From Crocinitomicaceae bacterium (GTDB taxonomy: Bacteria > Bacteroidota > Bacteroidia > Flavobacteriales_D > Crocinitomicaceae): DNA of 6,992 nt. Below are positions 1 to 6,162 of the stretch, in pieces. How positions within the stretch are numbered: the stretch's first letter is position 1; each line of letters starts with the position of its first letter. The notes below the pieces were generated by a model, which was not told the origin of the DNA, did no database searches, and saw nothing but the letters and a program-made list of their open reading frames with translations. The position numbers and the translations under genes were made by a program. Location of the stretch: NCBI GenBank assembly GCA_016709005.1, contig JADJEU010000005.1:1-6992 (forward strand), read 5' to 3'.

Positions 1-61
1 CGTGGATATAATCTGAGAGGAAAAACATTGCGCTTTGCCAAAAGTGATTGTAGGACAATAA
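1..61 (+). CDS. grpE: GrpE C-terminal tail (partial, one frameshift)
   Basis: This is the 3' end of a gene entering from the left. Reading from base 1 gives RGYNLRGKTLRFAK; removing one A from the run at 40-43 continues it as VIVGQ and a TAA stop at 59-61. 'GY.L....(I/L)R.AKV.V' ending just before the stop is the usual C-terminal beta-domain end of GrpE, the nucleotide-exchange factor that releases ADP from DnaK. Only about 19 residues are visible. The call rests on that short match and on dnaJ starting 27 nt downstream, a common order in this phylum. The extra A is probably a sequencing error. Confidence 0.72.
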
Positions 62-64
62 GCT

Positions 65-72
65 TATCTTTG
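65..72 (+). promoter_or_regulatory. Bacteroidota -7 element candidate ahead of dnaJ
   Basis: TATCTTTG is an exact match to the TAnnTTTG -7 consensus of the Bacteroidota housekeeping sigma factor. It lies in the 27-nt grpE-dnaJ gap, 16 nt before the dnaJ ATG. No TTTG is found at the expected 19-nt spacing upstream, although that stretch is error-rich. It could give dnaJ its own transcript within a grpE-dnaJ operon, or be chance in AT-rich DNA. Confidence 0.35.
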
Positions 73-88
73 AAAAACGAATTGGAGA

Positions 89-1220
89 ATGAGTCCAGAA
101 ACCGAGAAGGGTTATTGCACTGATATCCTTGGCGTGAGCAAAAACTTTAGAATGAGCAGGAGATCAGAAAGCATACCGTAAATTGCATTAAAATATCACC
201 CGGATAAAAATCCGGATAACGAAAGAAGCCGAAGAAAAATTTAAAAAAGCTCCAGAAAACTGGCAAGTTTTGGAGCGATACTGATAAGCGTTCCCAGTAT
301 GATCGTTTTGTTCATCAGGGCGTGAGTGGAGCTAGCGGCGGCGGGTGAATTACGGCGGTGGCATGAACATGGAATATCTTTGACCAGTTTGGAGATATTT
401 TTGGAAGCTCGTTTGGCGGCAGAGGGATTTGGCAAGGAGGAAATAGCGGTGGTCAACGTATGACTCGTGGGTCAGACTTACGTATTAAATCAAATTGAAT
501 CTCAAAGAAGTTGCAACAGGGGTCAAGAAAAAACTTAAAGTAATAAGTTAGTTGCAGCTGAAGGTGTCACGTTTAATTCACTGCCCAAAACATGTAACGG
601 TCAAGGCCGCGTATTGCGTGTCACTCCGAACGATGTTAGGCGCTACGCAAACACAATCAACGTGTCATGTTTGTCATGGAACCGGAAAAATCATTGATAA
701 AAAACCAGCCGGTGCAGATGCGCAAGGTTTGAAAAGACAAGAAGATGTTGTTGAAGCTAAATATACCTGCGGGAGTTGGTGAAGGCATGCAACAAAGTAA
801 GTGGTCAGGAAATGCCGGACCATGGCGGATATCGGTGATTTGTTGGTGGTGATTGAAGAAGAAAAGCATGACATTTGCAACGCGACGGAGAAAATCTGCA
901 CGCAGAAGCCTACATCAGTTTCACTGACGCAGTGCTTGGAAATACAATTGAAGTACCACTTCGAAGGAAAAGCTAAAATCAAAATTGAACCCGGAACACA
1001 AAGTGGAAAAATGCTTCGCCTCAGAGGTAAAGGATTGCCAAATCTGAATGGATACGGCGGTGATTTGTTCGTACATATCAATGTCTGGACTCCAAAAAAA
1101 GTTTCTTCTGAAGAAAAAGCGATGCTTGAAAAGTTAGGTCAATCTGAAAATTTCTCTCCAAAACCAGAAGGCAAAGAGCAAGGGTTTTTCAGAAAAATGA
1201 AAGATTTTTTTCAGGGATAA
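89..1220 (+). pseudogene. dnaJ: DnaJ chaperone, whole length but frame-broken
   Basis: DnaJ (Hsp40) delivers unfolded clients to DnaK and stimulates its ATPase in the cytoplasm. All domains can be followed by switching frames. The ATG at 89 gives MSPETEKGYCTDILGVSKN, a damaged J-domain start. The HPD motif is encoded at 197-205, followed by NPDN and EAEEKFKKA. A Gly/Phe-rich linker spans about 330-450, then LRIKIKLNLKEVATGVKKK. A cysteine-rich zinc region spans about 545-745, with CNGQG and CHVCHGTG readable. The C-terminal substrate-binding domains then run to the TAA at 1218-1220. The span (about 377 codons) is normal for DnaJ. At least ten small lesions break the frame, many of them homopolymer length changes (for example ATTAAATC near 484 where ATTAAAATC is expected). 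I infer sequencing error rather than a decayed gene, because this chaperone is broadly conserved and the protein is recoverable end to end. Confidence 0.85.
801..1220 (+). CDS. dnaJ: Longest open piece of dnaJ: C-terminal domain
   Basis: This is the longest uninterrupted frame of the broken dnaJ; it would be called as a separate gene of about 139 codons starting at GTG 801, but it is not one. The true protein sequence is in frame for GDLLVVIEEEKHDI and again from FEGKAKIKIEPGTQSGKMLRLRGKGLPNLNGYGGDLFVHINV to the end. These are the DnaJ C-terminal beta domains I and II, with the GDL(L/F)V signature appearing twice. Between about 876 and 959 the frame is wrong: the neighbouring frame there reads QRDGENLHAEAYISFTDAVL, the standard DnaJ sequence. 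The last residues, GFFRKMKDFFQG, form the usual C-terminal extension. Confidence 0.8.
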   Translation: MVRKCRTMADIGDLLVVIEEEKHDICNATEKICTQKPTSVSLTQCLEIQLKYHFEGKAKIKIEPGTQSGKMLRLRGKGLPNLNGYGGDLFVHINVWTPKKVSSEEKAMLEKLGQSENFSPKPEGKEQGFFRKMKDFFQG

Positions 1221-1256
1221 TTAGCTCGTGTAAATTCTGATCTTTTTTTTGAATGT

Positions 1257-1287
1257 TTTGAAATCTGTGAATTCTGATGTAGATTAG
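1257..1287 (+). promoter_or_regulatory. Candidate -33/-7 promoter for the T9SS cargo gene
   Basis: TTTG at 1257-1260, a 19-nt spacer and TAGATTAG at 1280-1287 match the Bacteroidota TTTG-N19-TAnnTTTG promoter with one mismatch in the -7 box. Transcription would begin roughly 10 nt before the ATG at 1305. An overlapping alternative -7 box, TTAGTTTG, lies at 1284-1291. The 84-nt gap after dnaJ also carries an imperfect direct repeat (1229-1243 and 1266-1280, core AATTCTGAT) of unknown meaning. Confidence 0.4.
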
Positions 1288-1304
1288 TTTGATATACACG
1301 GACT

Positions 1305-2742
1305 ATGAAAAGATTTTACTCACTTATCATTCTTGCATTTTCGCTGCAGGTTGCAATTTCACAAAACCACACATCAGGTTTGCATTTCTGAGGTTTATTC
1401 AACCGGAGCGTGTAACAGCACTACTGGCGTTTTACAAGGCAGTCTCACCATTGCTGTTGGAGATCAAATCAATTCACCACTTACATGGTTTTTGAGCGGA
1501 TATAATGGAACCCATACCATTGTCTTCACAGGTTCTGCTGCAAACAATGTTTCGCTTCCAATTTCTACAAATATTCTTGCACCTGTAACAGTTACGACGC
1601 CGCCCATTCACAACACCATGGGTATATCCCATGGAAGGTACACATTCGAATCATTGCTTTATAGCAGATTTAATTGAGGGCTGGCCTTGTACCGGCTATT
1701 CCGTAACTGTGACCGGAAGCAGTTGTACGGCGGATGCCAATTTTAATTTAACAGCAAGCACGGTTTGTGCCGGAACTACAGTAAATTTTACAAGAAATCT
1801 GGCTAGGTGCAACAACATACTCCTGGAATATTGATGAATCTGAATTTAGTACCAGTACAAATTCATCCTATCTCTTTTCAACGCCCGGTACTTATGACAT
1901 TGAGTTAATAGCCGATGGCGGAGCTTCTTGTCTGGATTCAATCTGCCAATTCTGTTACCGTTATTGAAGCGGCTGTTGCAGGCAGCGATATTACTGCATC
2001 ACTCTGCAATGAATCAGGTTCTTCGATTGATTTGAATACCTTGTTGTCTGGTAATAATGGAACCGGTGTTTGGGCAGAAACTTCTTCTTCAGGTCAGTTT
2101 GACAGTGGAACCGGAGTTTTTAATGCGAGTGGTTTGTCTGCAGGTAATTATACTTTCACCTATACTGTTGCAGGAAATGTGCCTTGTCCAAATGATGTTT
2201 CAAATTTTACGGTGACTGTAAATCAATCACCAGGTATCAATTTGAATTTATCAGCCAACACACTTTTTTTAGGTGATAGTGTTTACGTTGATTTTACAAC
2301 GAGTGGTCTTGAAACCGGAGCAACATTTGCATGGGGCTTCTGTGAAGTTCCTACGTTAGCTTCTGCAACTCCTTTTTATTATACATATGGCACTGCAGGA
2401 ACTCTTTGTGTTTGCGTCGAAGTAGATAATAATAACGGTTGTCTGGTGAATGAATGTGAAACGGTAGTTGTAACTGACGCCAGTGGAATTGATGAGTTGA
2501 CGGCATTGAATATTTTGGTTTATCCGAATCCAACCAAAGAAAATTTTACAATTGATTTATCGAAAGTAGATGTGCCGGTCCGTGTAGTAATCAATGATAA
2601 TTTGAATCGGGTTGTGCGCAACTATGAGATGCAGGCAAATTCCATTTTACAGGTTGAAACTAACGGAATGTCACCAGGAATTTATCAAGTGAGAATTGAA
2701 ATTTCAGGAAAGACCTTGACTTATCCTGTAATCTTGCAATAA
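1305..2742 (+). CDS. Secreted T9SS cargo protein, PKD/Ig-like domains, frame-broken 5' half
   Basis: The ATG at 1305 encodes a clear signal peptide, MKRFYSLIILAFSLQVAIS, with likely cleavage before Gln. The frame then shifts near 1368, between about 1615 and 1690, near 1800 and near 1940. Reading across these gives a cysteine-containing N-terminal region (QVCISEVYSTGACNSTTGVL), then a PKD-like domain (STVCAGTTVNFT, a displaced YSWNIDESEF, then GTYDIELIADGG). From about 1945 the frame is clean: a domain containing SGNNGTGVWAE, common in gliding or adhesion proteins of this phylum, a second PKD-like domain, and a T9SS type A sorting domain starting at ILVYPNPTKENF (about 2511) and ending TYPVILQ. 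The product would be about 480 residues, exported by Sec, then carried across the outer membrane by T9SS with removal of the sorting domain. The ligand is unknown. The 5' frameshifts are probably sequencing errors. Confidence 0.8.
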
Positions 2743-2745
2743 GAT

Positions 2746-3555
2746 TTAGAAGAAATAATTACCAGCTTCTTTTGAGTTTACAATCAAAACCGGAACACCT
2801 TCTTTATTTGTAATCAGGTTTTGTGCAAAGGTGTCAAATTGCGGAAGTAAACTATCGCTGTGATATGCAAAGGCAATCAGATTTGCTTTCTCCTTTACTG
2901 CGTAGGTCACAATATCAGTAGCGTATCCTTTTACTTTTGGAATGACAGCAGGTACATAACTCAAGCCTTTTTCTTTAAATTGTTTTGAGATTAGTCCACT
3001 GTGAACTGCGCATTTTAGCTTCAGGTTGCTATCAATTTTTTTCTCAGTAAGAATATGAATTTCGGATTTAGTCATTGCAGCAAGTCCGCTTGTTACTTGT
3101 TCAATCTGCAGACTTTCTTGTGACTCATCAATTGGAACAACAATTTTGCTCAGATCATCACCGGTAAATTTTTGCTGAACAACTAAGAATGGAACGTGCG
3201 TACTGGTAATCACTTTAATTGCAAAACTTCCAAACAACTTTTGCATTCCGGTAGCGCCGTGTGTGCCCATTATAATCAAAGATGATTTCAATTCAGCAGC
3301 TTTTGAGGCAATATCTGTAAAAATGGTTCCCGATTTAATGTGATAGTTTACGGCAACTTCGGCGGGTTTGTCTTTGATGTCAGCAATGATTTTATCAAAC
3401 TGTGCGCTTACTTTTGCACGCTCTTTTTCATCTTTTACAACGTGCAAAAGATCAACATTGGCCTGAATTTTTTGTCCAAGTTTAATCGCATATTTTAATG
3501 CGTTGTCACCAACGGGTGTAAAATCATGAGGCACTAATATTGACCTGCGTTCCAT
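2746..3555 (-). CDS. Tandem universal stress protein (UspA family)
   Basis: This is an intact gene of 269 residues with two Usp domains. I chose ATG 3555 because it gives MERRSILVPHDFTPVGDNALKYA, the normal beta1-alpha1 start of a Usp domain; an in-frame start at 3591 would only add a non-conserved leader. Domain 1 (about residues 1-142) ends with MGTHGATGMQKLFGS followed by VPFLVV, the nucleotide-binding loop of ATP-binding Usp proteins. The spacing between the second Gly and the GS pair is 8 residues rather than the usual 9. Domain 2 (about 147-269, starting SKIVVPIDES) keeps the fold-ending VPVLIVN but has no GxxG loop, so it probably does not bind ATP. These proteins are cytoplasmic and linked to survival under starvation or stress; the precise role here is unknown. 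The gene stops at TAA 2748-2746, 3 nt from the converging neighbour. A -7-like box lies 24 nt upstream. Confidence 0.92.
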   Translation of the reverse strand: MERRSILVPHDFTPVGDNALKYAIKLGQKIQANVDLLHVVKDEKERAKVSAQFDKIIADIKDKPAEVAVNYHIKSGTIFTDIASKAAELKSSLIIMGTHGATGMQKLFGSFAIKVITSTHVPFLVVQQKFTGDDLSKIVVPIDESQESLQIEQVTSGLAAMTKSEIHILTEKKIDSNLKLKCAVHSGLISKQFKEKGLSYVPAVIPKVKGYATDIVTYAVKEKANLIAFAYHSDSLLPQFDTFAQNLITNKEGVPVLIVNSKEAGNYFF

Positions 3556-3579
3556 AGTTTTGAGCTTTTCGGATTGGTG

Positions 3580-3587
3580 TAAAGATA
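3580..3587 (-). promoter_or_regulatory. -7-like box ahead of the Usp gene
   Basis: On the minus strand this reads TATCTTTA, one mismatch (last base) from TAnnTTTG, with 24 nt between it and the Usp ATG. No TTTG sits at 19-nt spacing. It supports separate transcription of the Usp gene from the beta-helix gene 161 nt upstream, but only weakly. Confidence 0.35.
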
Positions 3588-3661
3588 ACAAAAAGAAAAA
3601 AACACAGATAATGAAAAGACGATCCTTCCTTTTTGCCTGTCAATACTTATGCTCTAACAAA

Positions 3662-3685
3662 TCCAGCGTAAATTTTTGCGCTGAA
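3662..3685 (-). terminator. Weak hairpin after the beta-helix gene
   Basis: On the minus strand TTCAGCG, a 10-nt A/T-rich loop and CGCTGGA form a 7-bp stem (one G-U pair) followed by TTTGTT. It begins about 31 nt after the stop codon of the beta-helix gene. The short stem and poor U tract make it a marginal terminator candidate. The rest of the 161-nt gap (3556-3716) shows nothing else I can support. Confidence 0.25.
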
Positions 3686-3716
3686 CCTGAAGTATCAAGT
3701 GTTCTTAATTTTCAAA

Positions 3717-6103
3717 TTATAAGACAATCAATTTATAACAGGTTCTGCCTACGTTTGATGTTATGTCAATAAAGTAGGTGCCAGCTATAAATGCTGGAAA
3801 TTCAAGAATTCCGTTCTCAGGGGATACGACTAGCTCGTAAACAATTTGACCACCTGCATCGGACACTTGAACAAACAGAGGTTCAAACTTGTTTTGAGAT
3901 GTTTTCAAATACACTGGCTCCCCTGTTCTTGCTGGGTTAGGATAGACTGAGCATTCCAGGATTTCTAGCTCTTCAACACCAACAAAATAATTAAACGGAT
4001 TTGACGTACCAGTGCATCCATTGGAATTCGTTACAACCACATAATACTGGCCGGTGCCCAGGCTAGGTATATAACTACTAAATGTTCCGCCTGATATCGG
4101 AGTTCCGTTAAAATACCATTGGTAGCTTGTATAACTTTGAGTTTCTAAGATACCCCCTGAATAGCTAATGGTTGGTGTTGGATTTGGATTAACCACGACA
4201 ACTTGTTGCATTGTGGTTGTGCAGCCGGCAAGTAAACTTGAAGCAGTTACTGAGTAAGTGCCAGAGGTTGTCACATTAATGGAGGATGCTGTAGAACCAG
4301 TCGACCAAAGATGACTATCCCCGTTTAGCACTGATAAGGTAACATTAGCACCAGCGCAAAAAGTAGTTGGTCCGCTGACGCTTAAGTGCACAGGCGAGAA
4401 ACAATAATCATCAGTTCCCGGGCACCCCGCGGAATTACTAACGTGTACTTCATATACACCATAATTTAATCCAGGAAAGTAAGAGGAAGCAGTTTCACCA
4501 GGAATTGTATCACCGTTAAAAAACCACTGATACGAATTGAAGCTGCCAGTTGTTAGATTGCCTGCAACGTTAGAGATAACAGGTGTTGGAGTTGAGCTAG
4601 AGCTAACGGTTACATTCAGTTGAGCAAGACAACCAGATGTATCTTCTACGGTCACAGAATAAGTACCGGCAGAGTTTACTGAAATTGATGGTGATGTGCT
4701 ACCCGTAGACCATAAATACTGAACACCTCCTGGAACAGATAATCAAATAGGGGATCCACTGCAAATAACAAAGGAAGGATTTCCGGATATGGTAACCGGT
4801 GAACTACAATAACCAGATTCGTATGCGCCCAGATCAACCGTACTATTTTGAATACGTGTTGTATTGTCTAAATCGGTCGATCCAACAACCATGCTGTTGT
4901 CACCAAAATCAATACCCGGAGACATAATATCCAGATGATAATTATAAGCCGTATGAACAAACGGAGCCATACCCGTAATCCCAGGATTGATAAACAAAGG
5001 ATCCACATCCAAAATGTTTACATCATCTGAGAATCCGCCGCCATCCATGATGCAGTTATAGGCAGTGTTAGCACCAACCAGCTGATAAGCGCCGGAATTA
5101 TCATGGAAAATAGAATTCGAAACATAACTATAGTCATTTAGCGCGACCACCGTTGAGGTGCTATTTACATTCACCTGAAAATTGTTTGCAATCGTACAGT
5201 TTCTGATTGTATGTGCTCCTGAGCTGCTGAGAGGTGGACTATAAATTACATGGTCGTCGCCAGCATAATTGCCCACCAACAAACTATTTGTAAGGTTCAT
5301 TATGGTTGCCGCATTTCCTAAGATCAGAATACAACTTGCCAAATCACTCGATTGATTTCCTGAAAAACGACATTGGTCAAAATTATTCAGCGTGTTTGCC
5401 AGATACATTACCCCGGCGTCGATTGATTGGTTTGAAGTAAAGTCGCATCGTGTCATATTACACGTGACTCCGATACTTGCATGCATAACCCCTGCATGAT
5501 TAGTTCCAACGTTTCCATTAAAAGTACATTCATTAAAGGTCACTATTCCTGCACCAGTCAGGTAAACTGCGCCACCGTCATAGGCCGTGTTGCCGTAAAA
5601 ATTACAATTGATAATGGAAGGACTTGAGGCACTGGAGTACATGCCGCCCCCACCTGAAGATCCGGAAATATAACCTGCTGTAATGTTGAATCCGTCAATT
5701 AATGTTTGATTGCCAACATTATTAAAATAAACCACATGGTAGGTGTTATCGTTAATAGCGCCGGTTCCAATTTCGCCGCTTAAGACCGTAAGATTTAATT
5801 CAGGATCCCGCTCCGTGACAAGTGTTTCGGTTCCATTGAATCCGGCATAAAGCTGAGTGCCATTTTTGATACTGAAGTAAATCGTTCGTGTTGATGTCGT
5901 TGTGGGCTTATATATCCCTGAAGCGACCCAAATCTGGTCGCCAAAATTTGACGCAGCTATTGCATCCTGCAGATCTGTGAATGCATCAGTCCAACTCGTG
6001 CCGTCGTCGTTTCCAGTAGCATTTTGATTGACATACCATAAAGCGGCAAAAAAGTTCACACTACTTAATAAAGTGATTGCAAAATCAGAATGTATCGTTG
6101 CAT
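3717..6103 (-). CDS. Right-handed beta-helix T9SS surface protein with an in-frame TGA
   Basis: About 795 residues, read from a putative ATG at 6103. The first residues, MQRYILILQSL, need one frameshift to join LLSSVNFFAALWYVNQ, which together look like a signal peptide; a GTG at 6059 is the only start I see in the main frame. Next come NATGNDDGTSWTDAFTDLQ and GDQIWVASGIYKPT, the typical opening of Bacteroidota beta-helix proteins resembling polymorphic outer-membrane proteins (Pmp). Pmp-like rungs (CNFYGN, CTFNGN, CDFTSN, CRFSGN) follow at 25-27 residue spacing, and the domain ends with NTTRIQNSTVDLGAYE. An Ig-like region made of two similar modules leads to a T9SS type A sorting domain from CSVYPNPARTGE (about 3950) to TCYKLIVL. 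TGA at 4745-4743 interrupts the frame, but the same frame continues without a shift to TAA at 3719-3717, so this is one gene. It is probably a surface adhesin; the ligand is unknown. Confidence 0.85.
3969..4778 (-). repeat. Tandem two-domain Ig-like module, about 135 codons x 2
   Basis: Two consecutive modules in the beta-helix gene align with a constant offset of 135-136 codons: about 4778-4374 and 4373-3969. Shared landmarks in order are C(S/A)G....LSV, LWSTGST, GTYSVT, GC, (T/N)PTP.IS, SYQW(F/Y)FNG, (G/S)SY.P.L and V(S/T)NS.GC.G. Each module appears to hold two Ig-like subdomains. The nucleotide sequences have diverged, so the duplication is not recent. Confidence 0.75.
4743..4745 (-). other. 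In-frame TGA in the beta-helix gene
   Basis: The reading frame is CSGSPI, TGA, then LSVPGGVQYLWSTG, with the same frame open on both sides. In the second copy of the tandem module the aligned residue is Thr (NVTLSV, codon ACC), so TGA replaces a position where Thr is expected. As written, the product would stop after the beta-helix and lose the Ig-like region and T9SS sorting domain. A sequencing error or a recent nonsense change is more likely than recoding. Confidence 0.8.
5340..5648 (-). repeat. Pmp-like beta-helix rungs
   Basis: Four consecutive protein repeats in the beta-helix gene share the pattern GG(A/G).Y or AGVM., followed about 14-18 residues later by C.F..N. The C.F..N elements read CNFYGN, CTFNGN, CDFTSN and CRFSGN, at 26-, 27- and 25-residue steps. 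This matches the GGAI/FxxN style of chlamydial Pmp and other beta-helix autotransported proteins, where each rung forms one helical turn. Weaker rungs (NSLLVGN, NCTIANN, NSIFHDN) continue toward 5100. Confidence 0.65.
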
Positions 6104-6162
6104 AAAGAAAGAATAAATATCATCGAATATACTCAAAATGGATTTAATGGGCATGGTTGATG

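Noticed and set aside
241..456. Minus-strand open frame of 71 codons over the dnaJ 5' half
   Set aside because: It is antisense to the recognisable J-domain and Gly/Phe region of dnaJ and has no recognisable features.
657..1081. Two overlapping minus-strand open frames within dnaJ
   Set aside because: They lie opposite conserved DnaJ coding sequence and look like shadows in the antisense frames.
89..1220. dnaJ as a true decayed pseudogene
   Set aside because: The whole protein is recoverable by small indels, many in homopolymers and some mutually compensating, and similar damage recurs at the other window end in comM; sequencing error explains all of it.
2351..2533. Minus-strand 60-codon open frame inside the first T9SS gene
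   Set aside because: It lies opposite the PKD-like and sorting domains, whose frame is clean there.
3560..3772. Plus-strand 70-codon open frame in the gap between the Usp and beta-helix genes
   Set aside because: It overlaps the 5' leader of usp and the 3' end of the beta-helix gene in antisense; composition is not gene-like and there is no promoter or homology signal.
4743..4745. TGA read as an amino acid through an alternative genetic code
   Set aside because: The organism looks like Bacteroidota, for which this is not known, only one in-frame TGA occurs in the clean interior, and Trp is encoded by TGG throughout. Error or nonsense mutation is simpler.
6124..6131. TATATTCG as a -7 box for the beta-helix gene
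   Set aside because: It has one mismatch, no -33 TTTG at the right spacing, and AT-rich DNA yields such matches often; too weak to list.
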